Assembly (NCBI GenBank): GCA_963774745.1
Contig: CAVZGE010000004.1
Coordinates: 48,632-112,631, forward strand
DNA length: 64,000 nt
From: Prado023 sp963774745
Lineage (GTDB): Bacteria; Actinomycetota; Actinomycetes; S36-B12; CAIYMF01
Direction: 5' to 3'
In this document: in pieces, positions 17,189 through 26,390 of the stretch
Layout of the letters: each line of letters starts with the position of its first letter
How positions within the stretch are numbered: position 1 is the stretch's first letter
Made by a program: the position numbers and the translations under genes
The notes under the pieces: generated by a model
What the model saw: only the letters and a program-made list of their open reading frames with translations
What the model was told of the DNA's origin: nothing
Databases searched by the model: none

Positions 17189-18097
17189 CTAGTGTGGCAA
17201 GCGCGGCGGACGTTGACATGCCGGGCAGAAGTGGCTCGAGCGGTTCATGAAGTGCTCACGCACGATCGGCGTGCCGCAGCGGGGGCAGGCAAGCCCTGCG
17301 CGGCCGTACACCGCAAGTCCGCGACCGTAGTAGCCGCTCTGCCCGTTGACGTTCACGTACAGGGTGTCGAACGAGGTGCCGCCCGCGGCCAGCGATGCGG
17401 CCATCACGTCCGCGGCCGCATCGAGGATGCCGACCAGGACACCGACGCTGAGCTTGTCCGCGCGGCGCCGTGGGTGCACACCCGCCGCCCACAGCGCCTC
17501 GTCGGCGTAGATGTTGCCGATGCCCGAGACCAGCACCTGGCTCAGCAGCAGCCGCTTGACCTCCACCCGATGGGTCCGCAGCGAGCGTGCGACGGCCCGG
17601 ACGTCGAAGGCGGGGTCGGTCGGATCCGGGGCGATCCCCTGGACCAGGTCGGGCACCAGCACGCCCCGGGCGTCCGGCACGACCGGGCACGCGGCAAGCC
17701 ACCCGAAGGTCCGCTGGTCGACGAACCACAGCTGACGCTCCCCGAGGTCGAACTGCGCCCGGGCGTGCCGGTGCGGGGCGCCGCCGCTGTCGTCACCGTC
17801 GCCCCCGAGGTCCACGGCGGGAGCCCCCGACGCCGAGTCGACCCGGAACTGCCCGCTCATGCCCAGGTGTGCGGCGAGCACCAGGTCGGGGTCGTCGGTG
17901 ACCAGCCAGAGGAACTTGCCGCGTCGGCCCGTGCCGGTGAGCGTGCGCCCTGCCAGAACCGATTCGAAGTAGCCCGAGCCCTGGGCCTGCCGGCGCACGA
18001 CCCGTGGGTGGCGGACCTCGACGGCATGGATCTGCTGGTCGAGCACGTGGGCGGCCAGCCCCCGGCGCACGACCTCCACCTCGGGCAGCTCGGGCAT
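17189..18097 (-). CDS. mutM: Formamidopyrimidine-DNA glycosylase MutM (Fpg)
   Basis: A 302-residue base-excision repair glycosylase/AP-lyase that removes 8-oxoguanine. The catalytic N-terminus PELPEVE (Pro2, Glu3) is intact. The helix-two-turn-helix region includes VSGIGNIYADEALW. The C-terminal zinc finger has Cys at about 271, 274, 291 and 294 (CPRCG...FCPAC). A Gly/Asp-rich insertion (DLGGDGDDSGGAPH) lies around residue 97. Its ATG overlaps the rnc stop in TGATG, indicating coupling. Confidence 0.95.
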   Translation of the reverse strand: MPELPEVEVVRRGLAAHVLDQQIHAVEVRHPRVVRRQAQGSGYFESVLAGRTLTGTGRRGKFLWLVTDDPDLVLAAHLGMSGQFRVDSASGAPAVDLGGDGDDSGGAPHRHARAQFDLGERQLWFVDQRTFGWLAACPVVPDARGVLVPDLVQGIAPDPTDPAFDVRAVARSLRTHRVEVKRLLLSQVLVSGIGNIYADEALWAAGVHPRRRADKLSVGVLVGILDAAADVMAASLAAGGTSFDTLYVNVNGQSGYYGRGLAVYGRAGLACPRCGTPIVREHFMNRSSHFCPACQRPPRLPH

Positions 18098-18837
18098 CAG
18101 CCTGCCGAGTGCTCGGGGTGGGCGCAGCTCAGCGCCTCGTAGGCGGCTGCGGCGGCCATCTGCTCGGCGACCTTCTTCGAGGGCCCGATCCCCTCGCCGG
18201 TCACGGCATCGCCGACCGTGACGATGGCCGTGAAGTGCTTGGCATGGTCCGGGCCGGTGGCCGTCACCTCATAGCTGGGAACGCCTGCGCCGGTCCGCGC
18301 ACCCAGCTCCTGCAGGGAGGTCTTCCAGTCCAGGCCCGCCCCCATGGCGGCGGCCACGGTCATCCGCTCGTCGAGGAGCCGGTGCACGAGCTCGGCGGCG
18401 GCCCCGAGGCCCAGGTCGAGGTAGACGGCACCGAGGATGGCCTCCACGGCGTCGGCCAGGATCGAGCTCTTGTCGCGCCCACCCGTGGTCTGTTCCCCCC
18501 GGCCCAGGAGCATGAACTCGCCGAGGCCCAGCGCGCGGGCCACCTCCGCCAGCGTGCGGGCGTTGACCACCGCGGAGCGGTACTTGGCCAGCTGGCTCTC
18601 GGCGACACCCGGGTGGGCGCGGAACAGCGAGTCGGTCACCACGATGCCCAGCACCGCGTCGCCGAGGAACTCCAGGCGCTCGTTGTGCGGCACGCCGCCG
18701 TTCTCGTAGGAGTACGACCGATGCGTCAGGGCATGGCGAAGCGCCTCGTGGTCGATGGCGACCCCGAGGCGCTCGGCGAGGACATCCAGGTCGTCGCGTG
18801 CGGGCAGCCCCACAGGCGCAACTGCTCGGTCGGGCAC
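18097..18837 (-). CDS. rnc: Ribonuclease III
   Basis: A 246-residue double-strand-specific endoribonuclease for rRNA and mRNA processing. The catalytic signature NERLEFLGDAVL is at about residues 52-63. The second acidic cluster DAVEAILGAVYLD follows near 128. A dsRNA-binding domain occupies the last 70 residues (DWKTSLQELGARTG...GPSKKVAEQMAAAAAYEAL). GTG 18837 was chosen because it starts just after the rpmF stop (12-bp gap); the open frame further upstream is antisense-free but overlaps rpmF. No clear Shine-Dalgarno is visible. Confidence 0.93.
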   Translation of the reverse strand: MPDRAVAPVGLPARDDLDVLAERLGVAIDHEALRHALTHRSYSYENGGVPHNERLEFLGDAVLGIVVTDSLFRAHPGVAESQLAKYRSAVVNARTLAEVARALGLGEFMLLGRGEQTTGGRDKSSILADAVEAILGAVYLDLGLGAAAELVHRLLDERMTVAAAMGAGLDWKTSLQELGARTGAGVPSYEVTATGPDHAKHFTAIVTVGDAVTGEGIGPSKKVAEQMAAAAAYEALSCAHPEHSAG

Positions 18838-18848
18838 CGGCGACGCGA

Positions 18849-19022
18849 TCAGACGTCGAGGACTTGCCGCTTGGCGTAGGTGCCACAGGTGGGGCACGCG
18901 GTGTGCGGCAGCTTCTGCGCGCGGCAGCGGTCGCAGGTCACGAGTGTGATCGGGGCCGCCTTCCACTGCGAACGGCGGGCGCGCGTGTTGGAGCGGGACA
19001 TCTTCCGCTTCGGAACAGCCAC
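18849..19022 (-). CDS. rpmF: 50S ribosomal protein L32
   Basis: A 57-residue ribosomal protein starting GTG 19022 (AVPKRKMSRSNTRARRSQW). The zinc-ribbon form is retained, with Cys at 30, 33, 44 and 47 (CDRC and CPTC). It lies one base after the DUF177 stop and 12 bp before rnc. DUF177-rpmF pairing is widespread in bacteria. Confidence 0.95.
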   Translation of the reverse strand: MAVPKRKMSRSNTRARRSQWKAAPITLVTCDRCRAQKLPHTACPTCGTYAKRQVLDV

Positions 19023-19023
19023 G

Positions 19024-19560
19024 TCAGTCTTCCTTCTCAGTCGTTTCCAGTCCGGCGAGGCTGGCCCACCGGGGGTCGATCCGGTCATGCGCGTGCGTGG
19101 GATCGTCGGCCAGCCGGGCACCGCACTCCACGCAGAGCCCGGGGCAGTCGGCCCGACACAGCGGGGCCAGCGGGAGGGCCAGCACCACAGCATCGCGCAC
19201 GACCGGGTCGAGGTCGAGGAAGTCCCCGTCAAGGACGGGCAGCTCCTCCTCCTCGGGCCCCGGCTCATGGAGGTAGAGCTCGGTGAGCGGCACGGTCTGG
19301 TCCCAGACGACTGGGTCCAGGCACCGAGCGCACTCACTGCTCACGGTGACCGACGCGGTCCCCGAGACGAGCACACCCTCCACGACGGCTTCGAAGCGCA
19401 GGACCAGCCCCATGTCGGAGCCTTGCTGCACCACGGCCACGCCTCCGCCGAGATCGGCGGGTGCGGGGACCGTTCGGTCCACCTCCATCATCGACCCCGC
19501 ACGTCGTCCCAGGTCCCGGATATCGAAGACCAGGGGGTCGCGCGGATCGAGGGTGGACAT
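19024..19560 (-). CDS. DUF177 (YceD-like) protein
   Basis: A 178-residue protein of the YceD/DUF177 family, almost always encoded just before rpmF and linked to 23S rRNA accumulation in plants and bacteria. The typical core is SVTVSSECARCLDPVVWDQT, with paired Cys, followed by a C-terminal CGLC-like region (CRADCPGLCVECGARL) and an acidic tail. The start ATG 19560 is preceded by GGAAGG; an in-frame codon at 19608 lacks one. The gene is coupled to rpmF, with only one intervening base. Confidence 0.85.
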   Translation of the reverse strand: MSTLDPRDPLVFDIRDLGRRAGSMMEVDRTVPAPADLGGGVAVVQQGSDMGLVLRFEAVVEGVLVSGTASVTVSSECARCLDPVVWDQTVPLTELYLHEPGPEEEELPVLDGDFLDLDPVVRDAVVLALPLAPLCRADCPGLCVECGARLADDPTHAHDRIDPRWASLAGLETTEKED

Positions 19561-19689
19561 GAACCTTCCCGATGGCGTCACACGTATGGCCCTCGGCGTG
19601 AGGGCCACCGCAGAAGGATACCGCAGGGGCGGTCAGGGGCGGAAATGCACGACCGCCGCCCCGGTCCGGAGCCCGGCGGACCCCAGCTG

Positions 19690-20280
19690 TCAGGACCGGC
19701 CGTCGTAGCCCTGGTCCGGTCCGGAGTACGTGTAGCGCTCGCGGATGCGGTCCCGGCCCTTCTGCACGGCCGCGAGGGTCTTGGCCAGGCTCGCCTCGAA
19801 CGCCGCGAACTTGTCCTCGACGTACTGGTCGATCTCCTGGCGCATGGCCTCGGCCTCAGCCACCCCCTGGGCGCGGATCGCCTCGGCCTCGGCCAGCGCG
19901 ACCTGGGTGACCTCGTGGGTGCTGACCATGTGCGCCTGCTGCGCGCTGGCCCGATCGATGATCCCCTGCGCCTCCCGGGTGCCCTCAGCGAGCATCCGCT
20001 CCACCTCACGATTGGCCTCCGCGACCATCCGCTCGGCCTCCCGGAAGCCCTCCTCGACCACACCGACACGGTCGGCGAGGAGCTCCTCGGCCTCCTGCAC
20101 GGAGGTGGGCAGCATCCGGCGGATCGCATCGAGCAGGTCCAGCACCTCGTTGCGGTTGACCACGCACCTGTCCGACATCGGCATGGCACGTGCGGCCTCG
20201 ACGATGTCGGAGAGCTCGTCGAGCACCGTGTAGACGTCGGCCGTTCGGGGGTCCGCGGCCGCGACCGGGTCCTGGGTCAT
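19690..20280 (-). CDS. DivIVA-like coiled-coil cell division protein
   Basis: A 196-residue cytoplasmic protein. The N-terminal 45 residues (VYTVLDELSDIVEAARAMPMSDRC) precede VNRNEVLDLLDAIRRMLP. A long Ala/Glu/Arg coiled coil from about residue 65 to 180 (EEGFREAERMVAEANREVER) follows. This layout matches the DivIVA-like protein encoded upstream of rnc in mycobacteria. It starts at ATG 20280, 14 bp after coaD, and has no membrane segment. A function in cell envelope or division is inferred from family and position only. Confidence 0.75.
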   Translation of the reverse strand: MTQDPVAAADPRTADVYTVLDELSDIVEAARAMPMSDRCVVNRNEVLDLLDAIRRMLPTSVQEAEELLADRVGVVEEGFREAERMVAEANREVERMLAEGTREAQGIIDRASAQQAHMVSTHEVTQVALAEAEAIRAQGVAEAEAMRQEIDQYVEDKFAAFEASLAKTLAAVQKGRDRIRERYTYSGPDQGYDGRS

Positions 20281-20294
20281 CACACTCCTGACGA

Positions 20295-20777
20295 TCAGTG
20301 GTCGGACAGCTTGGCCTGCAGGGCCGCGTGGACCCCCGGGGGGATCAGTCCGCTGACATCCCCACCATACGTCGCGACCTCCTTGACCAGGGAGGAGGAC
20401 AGGTACGAGTACAGCGGATTCGTGGAGATGAAGAGGGTCTCGATGCCCGCCAGCCCGTGGTTCATCTGGGCCATCTGCAGCTCGTAGTCGAAGTCGGTGA
20501 TGGCACGCAGGCCCTTGACGATCGCGATGATCCCGTTGTCCCGGCAGTAGTCCACGAGCAGCCCGTGGAAGCTGTCGATGCGGATGTTGGGCACATGCGC
20601 CAGCTCCGCCCCCAGCAGCTCGATGCGCTCGGCAACGGTGAACATCGAGGTCTTGCTCTTGTTGACCAGGACGCCGACGGTCACCTCGTCGAAGAGCGCC
20701 GCGGCGCGCAGGAAGACATCGATGTGTCCGTTGGTGACCGGATCGAACGATCCCGGGCATACCGCCTTGCGCATCAT
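20295..20777 (-). CDS. coaD: Phosphopantetheine adenylyltransferase CoaD
   Basis: A 160-residue enzyme for the penultimate step of coenzyme A synthesis. The nucleotidyltransferase motif GSFDPVTNGHIDV is at residues 9-21, with the TxGH-type TNGH at 15-18. The C-terminal ISTNPLYSYLSSSLVKEVA carries the second conserved substrate loop. Adjacent ATG codons at 20777 and 20774 are both possible starts; the first makes an ATGA overlap with the rsmD stop. Length is normal. Confidence 0.95.
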   Translation of the reverse strand: MMRKAVCPGSFDPVTNGHIDVFLRAAALFDEVTVGVLVNKSKTSMFTVAERIELLGAELAHVPNIRIDSFHGLLVDYCRDNGIIAIVKGLRAITDFDYELQMAQMNHGLAGIETLFISTNPLYSYLSSSLVKEVATYGGDVSGLIPPGVHAALQAKLSDH

Positions 20778-21343
20778 GGGTCCTCTCCATCGGACGCTGC
20801 CTGACCGTACCAAAGGGTGGTCGCCCCGTAGGTCCTCTGCCGCAACGCCACGAGGCCCGATGGCCAGGTGAACTCCCCACCACGGGTGGCCCGCTCGACC
20901 ATCACGACCGCGTCGGGGGCCAGCCAGCCCCGGGTGAGGTCGCCGAGGAACGCCTCGACCTCGGCGGCCGTCGTGACGTAGGGAGGGTCGGCGAGCACGA
21001 GATCGAACGGTGCCGGGGTGCCGGCCAGGTGCGCGGACACGGACGCGGTCACCACGCGGACCCCGGGCACCCCCACGACCCCGGCGTTCGCGCGCGCGAC
21101 GGCGGCGCTCGGCCGATCCCGCTCCACGAGGACGACGACGCCCGCCCCCCGGCTGGCCGCCTCGAGGCCCAGCGCGCCGGATCCGGCGAACAGGTCGAGC
21201 ACCCGGGCGCCCGCGAAGCCACCGAGGAGGTGGTCCAGGGAGGCGAACATGGACTCGCGAACCCGGTCGGTGGTCGGGCGCGCACCGCCCGAGGGGACCG
21301 CGAGCCGGCGCCCCCGGGCTGCGCCCGCGATGATCCGGGTCAC
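20774..21343 (-). CDS. rsmD: 16S rRNA (guanine966-N2)-methyltransferase RsmD
   Basis: A 189-residue SAM-dependent methyltransferase. The SAM-binding loop is VLDLFAGSGALGLEAASRGA near residues 48-67, and the catalytic DPPY motif is in LVLADPPYVTT at about 121-124. The N-terminus TRIIAGAARGRRLAVP is typical. It starts at GTG 21343. rsmD-coaD pairing with a four-base overlap is common and supports both calls. Confidence 0.93.
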   Translation of the reverse strand: MTRIIAGAARGRRLAVPSGGARPTTDRVRESMFASLDHLLGGFAGARVLDLFAGSGALGLEAASRGAGVVVLVERDRPSAAVARANAGVVGVPGVRVVTASVSAHLAGTPAPFDLVLADPPYVTTAAEVEAFLGDLTRGWLAPDAVVMVERATRGGEFTWPSGLVALRQRTYGATTLWYGQAASDGEDP

Positions 21344-21528
21344 GTGCCGACGGCTGGGCTGAAGTGGTTCACGGATCGACCTTCGGATCGTCGGGACGCA
21401 CCGGACGCGCCGATGCCCCGCGCTGGTGACGTGCTCGGCGTGCAGGAGAACCTACCGTGCCCACCCCGCCGCACACCCGCGGGAGGCGCTCACGGGCACC
21501 CCTGGGATGGCCGTGCCGTGCGGTCGGG

Positions 21529-22083
21529 TCAGAGGAAGTCCAGCGGGTCGAACTCGTCGATGGGGATGACCCGCACGCGCGGCAGCCGGAGGTTGAACAC
21601 CCGGGCGTCGTGCTCGAGGTCCAGGAACTCGAGGCCTCGGGTGGCCAGGGCCTGGAAGCCGCGATTGCGGAACTCCGGGAATCCGATCGCAGCAACCCGG
21701 CGACCATCGCAGACCTGCTCCAGCTGCGGCAGGAAGTCACCGTCATGGCTGGCGAGGACGACGTCGCCGGGCCGGCCCGCGAGAGCTTCCAGCGTCCGCT
21801 GGATCGCGATGTCGACGACCTTCTCCTGCGGACCACCGGACAGCGCGATCGGCCGGAACCCCAGGGCCAGGAGCGCCTGCACGAACGCATGCGGCAGCTC
21901 CCCGTTGGCCACCAGGAAGAAGAGCCCCGTGACCGGCTGGTCCCAGAGCTGCTCCAGGAAGGTGAGCAGCCGGTCCCATCGGGGGCGCTCCTCCGAGCTG
22001 GGTCGGTGGCCCAGGATGTTCCCCAGGGTGGCGTCGATGTTCTCCCCATCGACGAGCAGGTAGGTGCGCTGATCACCGCTCAC
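21529..22083 (-). CDS. NYN (PIN-like) domain protein
   Basis: A 184-residue protein of the NYN/LabA (DUF88) group. The PIN-like acidic residues are in YLLVDGENIDATLG at the N-terminus and VVLASHDGDFLPQLEQV near residue 110. The protein ends IPIDEFDPLDFL. These proteins are presumed metal-dependent RNases. It starts at GTG 22083, 53 bp after recG, on the same strand. Its RNA target is unknown. Confidence 0.82.
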   Translation of the reverse strand: MSGDQRTYLLVDGENIDATLGNILGHRPSSEERPRWDRLLTFLEQLWDQPVTGLFFLVANGELPHAFVQALLALGFRPIALSGGPQEKVVDIAIQRTLEALAGRPGDVVLASHDGDFLPQLEQVCDGRRVAAIGFPEFRNRGFQALATRGLEFLDLEHDARVFNLRLPRVRVIPIDEFDPLDFL

Positions 22084-22136
22084 CCCCCGACCCTAACCCG
22101 GATGCGGTTGCCCACCGGGGCGCCGCGCTCACCTGC

Positions 22137-24353
22137 TCAGGTCTTCTCCAGGTACTCCGCGTGCTCGGGGTCGAACTCGCGGGCCAGCACCCCCGCCAGC
22201 ACCGGATGGCCCGAGAGGTCCGGGTCCGCGGCGACGAGCCTGGTTGCCTCCTCACGGGCTCGCAGGATGACGTCCTCGTGCTCCAGCACGGACAGCAACC
22301 GCAGCGACCTGCGCGAGCCCGACTGCGCCGCGCCCAGCACGTCGCCCTCGCGGCGGGCCACGAGGTCGTAGCGGGAGAGCTCGAACCCGTCGCTCGTGGC
22401 CGCCACCGCTGCGAGCCGCTCGCGGGCGTCCGCGCCCTGCGGGGACTCGGTGACCAGCAGGCAGAGGCCGGCATGGGCTCCCCGCCCCACTCGGCCGCGC
22501 AGCTGGTGCAGCTGGGACACGCCGAAGCGGTCAGCATCCAGCACGATCATCACGGTCGCATTCGGGATGTCGACACCGACCTCGATGACGGTCGTGGCAA
22601 CGAGGACGTCGATGCCGTCGGGACGGGAGGGATCGGCGAACCGGGCCATCACTTCGTCCTTCTCGACCGCCGGCATCCGCCCCGTGAGTCCCGCGAGCCG
22701 CAGCCCCGCCAGGGGACCGTCGCGGAGCTCGGGCAGGACGGACTCCACGGCGGCACCAGCCCGGGCGGCACCCCCGCCGTCACCGACCGGGCCGTCCGGC
22801 GAGTCGGCCAGCGCGGGCTCCCCGTCCGACTCGGCCAGCCCCGCCTCGATGCGCGGGCACACCACGTACACCTGGCGCCCCGCCGCCACCTCCTCGCGCG
22901 CCCGCTGCCACGCACGTGCCAGGTAGTCCGGGCGCTCGAGCGAGGGCACCACGTGGGTCACCAGTGGCTGACGTCCGGCCGGGAGCTCGCGCAGCGTCGA
23001 GGTCTCGAGGTCGCCGAACACGGTCATCGCCACCGTGCGCGGGATCGGCGTGGCAGTCATCACCAGGGTGTGCGGCCGCGTCGACTCCCCCGTCTTGGCC
23101 GCCAGCGCCGCGCGCTGCTCGACGCCGAACCGGTGCTGCTCGTCGACGACGACCAGCCCGAGGTCGGCGAACTGCACCCGCTCCTCGAGCAGGGCGTGGG
23201 TCCCGACGACGATGCCCGCAGCGCCGCCGGCGGCATCCAGGAGCGCGGCCCTGCGGGCAGTCGCTGCCTGCGACCCGGTCAGCAGCGCGACGCGCGTGGC
23301 ATCCACCGCGCCTCCCAGCATCCCGCCCTGGGCCAGGGGCCCGAGCAGCGCGGCGATGCTGCGGGCATGCTGCGCGGCCAGCACCTCGGTGGGCGCGAGC
23401 AGCGCGGCCTGGCCCCCGGAGTCGACGACGCGGAGCATCGCCCGCAGCGCCACCACGGTCTTGCCGGAGCCGACCTCCCCCTGGAGCAGCCGGTGCATGG
23501 GATGGCTCCCGGCGATCTCGTCATCGATGACGGTCGCGACCTCCCGCTGCCCCGCTGTCAGGGTGAAGGGCAGCTGGGCGTCGAACGCGTCGCGCAGGCC
23601 ACCGGAGCGGCCCATCCTCGGGATCGCCGGCGAGGCCGTGATCGCGGCCCTGCGCTGGGCGAGGACCACCTGCACGCCGAACGCCTCGTCCCACCGCAGC
23701 CGCTCGACGGCGCGACGGACCTGACCCCGGTCGACGGGTCGATGGACCCACTGCAGGGCCGTCGGCAGGTCGATCACCCCCACCCGGGCACGCAGGTCCG
23801 CATCGAGCGGATCGGGCCACGTCGCAGCCTCGGGCAGCGCCATGGCCACCATCCGGGCGATGGTCCAGCTGTTGACCTTCTCGGTCGCCGGGTACACCGC
23901 GATCAGCCGGCCGGCGTAGTCCGCCGCGGCCTCGTCGGCCGCCTCCTCGTCGACGAACTCGTGCTCGGGGTGCAGCAGCTGGCGACGGCCGTTGAACACC
24001 CCGACGGTCCCGGCGAAGAGCCCGAGACGACCCGTCCGGAACTTCTTCACGATCCAGTCCTGGTTGAAGAACGTGAGGGTGAGCTCCCCCGTCCCGTCGG
24101 TGACGACCGCCTCGGTGATGCTGCGCCTGCGCCGCTCCCCCGGCTTGGGCTTCAGCGGCCGCGACGAGGCCGAGGCCACCCGGGCCAGGACCGTGACCTG
24201 CTCGCCGACGGTCAGCGACCCGAGGTCGGTGAGCTCGCCGCGCTCGGCGTACCGGCGCGGGTAGTGCGCCAGCAGGTCCTCGACGGTCGTGATGCCCAGC
24301 GTGCCCAGGGCCTTGGCCGACTTGCCGCCGACGACTCCGACCAGATCCGGCAC
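22137..24353 (-). CDS. recG: ATP-dependent DNA helicase RecG
   Basis: A 738-residue branch-migration helicase that remodels stalled forks and Holliday junctions. An N-terminal wedge (OB) domain lies around residues 50-150. The Walker A GEVGSGKTVVALRAM is near 291, the DEQHRFG motif near 403 and TATPIPRTVAMT shortly after. The motif VI region QLRGRVGRG is in the C-terminal part. A Gly/Ala/Asp-rich insertion (ESDGEPALADSPDGP) interrupts helicase domain 2. It starts at GTG 24353, three bases after the DAK-like gene. Confidence 0.95.
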   Translation of the reverse strand: MPDLVGVVGGKSAKALGTLGITTVEDLLAHYPRRYAERGELTDLGSLTVGEQVTVLARVASASSRPLKPKPGERRRRSITEAVVTDGTGELTLTFFNQDWIVKKFRTGRLGLFAGTVGVFNGRRQLLHPEHEFVDEEAADEAAADYAGRLIAVYPATEKVNSWTIARMVAMALPEAATWPDPLDADLRARVGVIDLPTALQWVHRPVDRGQVRRAVERLRWDEAFGVQVVLAQRRAAITASPAIPRMGRSGGLRDAFDAQLPFTLTAGQREVATVIDDEIAGSHPMHRLLQGEVGSGKTVVALRAMLRVVDSGGQAALLAPTEVLAAQHARSIAALLGPLAQGGMLGGAVDATRVALLTGSQAATARRAALLDAAGGAAGIVVGTHALLEERVQFADLGLVVVDEQHRFGVEQRAALAAKTGESTRPHTLVMTATPIPRTVAMTVFGDLETSTLRELPAGRQPLVTHVVPSLERPDYLARAWQRAREEVAAGRQVYVVCPRIEAGLAESDGEPALADSPDGPVGDGGGAARAGAAVESVLPELRDGPLAGLRLAGLTGRMPAVEKDEVMARFADPSRPDGIDVLVATTVIEVGVDIPNATVMIVLDADRFGVSQLHQLRGRVGRGAHAGLCLLVTESPQGADARERLAAVAATSDGFELSRYDLVARREGDVLGAAQSGSRRSLRLLSVLEHEDVILRAREEATRLVAADPDLSGHPVLAGVLAREFDPEHAEYLEKT

Positions 24354-24356
24354 CGG

Positions 24357-25979
24357 CTACTCCACGCCGATGATGGCGTGCCAGCGGGGCTGGCCGCCCT
24401 CGTAGCCGACCACCTCGACCTCGGGGTGGTGGCGCTCGACCCAGCGCTCGATGCCGTCGAGCAGGTCCGGCGGGGCGTCAGCACCGAGGACGATCGTCAC
24501 CAGCTCGGACCCGCCACGGGCGAGCATCCGGGACAGGACGGCACGCGCCACCTCCTGGACGTCCGAGCCGATCTCCAGGATGTCCCCCGCGATGAGGCCG
24601 AGCTCGTCGCCGACCTTGCACGCCCCGGCCGTGGTGACCGCAGCCCTGCTGGCGGTGGTCAGGCCGGCGTACTGGGTGGCCGACGACGCGCGGCTCATGC
24701 TCACCACGTCGTCGTCGAAGTCCTCCGACGGGTCATGCACCGCAACCGCGGCCAGGGACTGGACGATCGACCGGGTGGGGATGACCGCGACCCGATGCCC
24801 GCTGTCACGGGCGGCCAGCCCCGCGGCCTCGGCGACCGGCCGGGAGTCCTTGTCCCCGGGCAGCAGGACGACCTCGTGCGCGCCCGTCGCCTCGATCCCG
24901 GCGAGCATCTCCGCGGTCGAGGGCCGGCCGAGCTCCGGGGCGCGCACGACGGTCACGCCGCTGGCCTCCAGCAGGTCGGCGACCCCGGCACCGTGGGCCA
25001 CGACCACCAGCGCCCGGCCGGTGGGCTGGGCCCCCGCGTCGACGACGGCCGCGAGGTAGGTGATCCGGATCCGGTGGGGCACGCCGATCGCCAGGGCTGC
25101 CTCCACGGCGGCACCCGCGTCGTCGACATGGACGTGGATGTTCCACAGGGTGTCCCCGCCCACGACGACCAGCGAGTCCCCGAGGCCAGCCAGCCGGGCC
25201 TTGAACCCGGGGATGGCCTCGTCGGGCGCGTCGAGCAGGTACATGACCTCGTACGCCGGGCCGCCGTAGCCGTGCAGCATGTGCTCGGGATCGGCCAGCG
25301 AGTCCGGTTCAGGGGCGAGGCGGGCGAACTCCGGCAGCTCGCGGTGGACCCCGGTGACCACCTCCAGGAGGGCGTCGGTGAGCACCACGTAGCCGCGCCC
25401 ACCGGCATCCACCACGCCCGCCCGGCGCAGCGCCTCGAGCTGGCCGGTGGTCGCGGCGAGCGCCGTGCGCGCGGCCTCGGCCGCGGCCTGGGTGACGGCC
25501 TGCAGGTCGCCGTCGGTCTCCGCGGCGATCTCCGTGGCCGCGCCGGCCGCGGCCCGTGCCACGGTGAGGACCGTGCCCTCCTTGGGGTTGGACACCGCGC
25601 TGAACGCGGCCGAGGATGCTCGGGTCAGGGCGTCGGCCAGCCACGAACCGTCCATCGGTCGGCTCAGGTCGGCTGCCCGGGTCGCGGCGATCCCGCGCAG
25701 GAGCTCGGACATGATCACCCCGGAGTTGCCGCGCGCGCCGAGGAGCATGCCCCGGGCCAGGGCCGCGAGGCGGGCGTTCCCGGGCTCGGGGACCGCACCC
25801 TCGGTGGCCATCATGGCTGCGACGCCGGCCTCCAGCGTGAGGTACATGTTTGTCCCGGTGTCGCCGTCTGGCACTGGGAAGACGTTGAGGGCGTCGATGG
25901 CGCGCCGGTGGGTCTTCATGCCGTCGAGGGCCAGCGCCGCCCACTGCGTCAGCGCCTCAGCGTCGAGAATCGTGCGCAT
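24357..25979 (-). CDS. DAK2-domain protein, fatty-acid-kinase-like (FakA/YloV family)
   Basis: A 540-residue cytoplasmic protein with an N-terminal DhaL-type ATP-binding domain: NVFPVPDGDTGTNMYLTLEAG at residues 32-52 carries the metal-binding Asp residues, and GARGNSGVIMSELLRG follows. The middle and C-terminal FakA regions include DAGGRGYVVLTDALLEV and a final ELVTIVLGADAPPDLLDGIE. In Firmicutes such proteins phosphorylate fatty acids bound to FakB; no FakB is in this window. It is adjacent to recG with a three-base gap, as in many actinobacteria. Confidence 0.85.
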   Translation of the reverse strand: MRTILDAEALTQWAALALDGMKTHRRAIDALNVFPVPDGDTGTNMYLTLEAGVAAMMATEGAVPEPGNARLAALARGMLLGARGNSGVIMSELLRGIAATRAADLSRPMDGSWLADALTRASSAAFSAVSNPKEGTVLTVARAAAGAATEIAAETDGDLQAVTQAAAEAARTALAATTGQLEALRRAGVVDAGGRGYVVLTDALLEVVTGVHRELPEFARLAPEPDSLADPEHMLHGYGGPAYEVMYLLDAPDEAIPGFKARLAGLGDSLVVVGGDTLWNIHVHVDDAGAAVEAALAIGVPHRIRITYLAAVVDAGAQPTGRALVVVAHGAGVADLLEASGVTVVRAPELGRPSTAEMLAGIEATGAHEVVLLPGDKDSRPVAEAAGLAARDSGHRVAVIPTRSIVQSLAAVAVHDPSEDFDDDVVSMSRASSATQYAGLTTASRAAVTTAGACKVGDELGLIAGDILEIGSDVQEVARAVLSRMLARGGSELVTIVLGADAPPDLLDGIERWVERHHPEVEVVGYEGGQPRWHAIIGVE

Positions 25980-26046
25980 GTCCCTCCTTCCTCATCCGGC
26001 CTAGGCTAGTGGCCCGACCCCCGCCGGAGCGCGCACCGAGCACGGT

Positions 26047-26089
26047 GCAGCACCGCGATTTGGGTGCTGCTCACCGGTTCGGATATCCT
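26047..26089 (+). promoter_or_regulatory. Candidate rpmB promoter with overlapping palindrome
   Basis: TTGGGT (26060-26065) and TATCCT (26084-26089) with an 18-bp spacer resemble a sigma-70 promoter 57 bp upstream of rpmB. GCAGCACC (26047-26054) and GGTGCTGC (26063-26070) form a perfect inverted repeat that overlaps the -35 element and could be an operator. Which protein would bind is unknown. Confidence 0.35.
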
Positions 26090-26145
26090 TGTCGCCATAT
26101 CACTCGGGCCGCATGGCCTGTCCCCTTCGGAACTGGAGTACGACT

Positions 26146-26334
26146 ATGGCTGCCAACTGCGACGTCTGCGGCAAGGGCCCCGGTTTCGGCCACAGCATCT
26201 CGCACTCCCACCGGCGGACCAAGCGTCGCTGGAACCCGAACATCCAGTCGGTGCGCACCGTCACGGGCGGCACGCCGAAGCGGGTCAAGGTGTGTGCCTC
26301 GTGCCTGAAGGCCGGCAAGGTCGCGCGCGCCTGA
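26146..26334 (+). CDS. rpmB: 50S ribosomal protein L28
   Basis: A 62-residue ribosomal protein (AANCDVCGKGPGFGHSISHS...). Two Cys pairs (CDVC and CASC) make it the zinc-binding form. The start ATG 26146 has GGAG eight bases upstream. It is divergent from the DAK-like gene and convergent with thiL, with a hairpin between them. Confidence 0.95.
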   Translation: MAANCDVCGKGPGFGHSISHSHRRTKRRWNPNIQSVRTVTGGTPKRVKVCASCLKAGKVARA

Positions 26335-26348
26335 CCTGCCTTCACAGA

Positions 26349-26375
26349 GCCCCGGATTCCCAGCGGGACCGGGGC
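26349..26375. terminator. Terminator hairpin after rpmB
   Basis: GCCCCGG (26349-26355) pairs with CCGGGGC (26369-26375), and TCCC/GGGA pair inside around an AGC loop. It stands 14 bp after the rpmB stop, in the convergent gap with thiL, and could act in both directions. Confidence 0.7.
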
Positions 26376-26390
26376 CCTGTCATGTCCGGA

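Noticed and set aside
22161..26009. 1282-residue plus-strand frame over recG and the DAK-like gene
   Set aside because: Shadow of two well-supported minus-strand genes.
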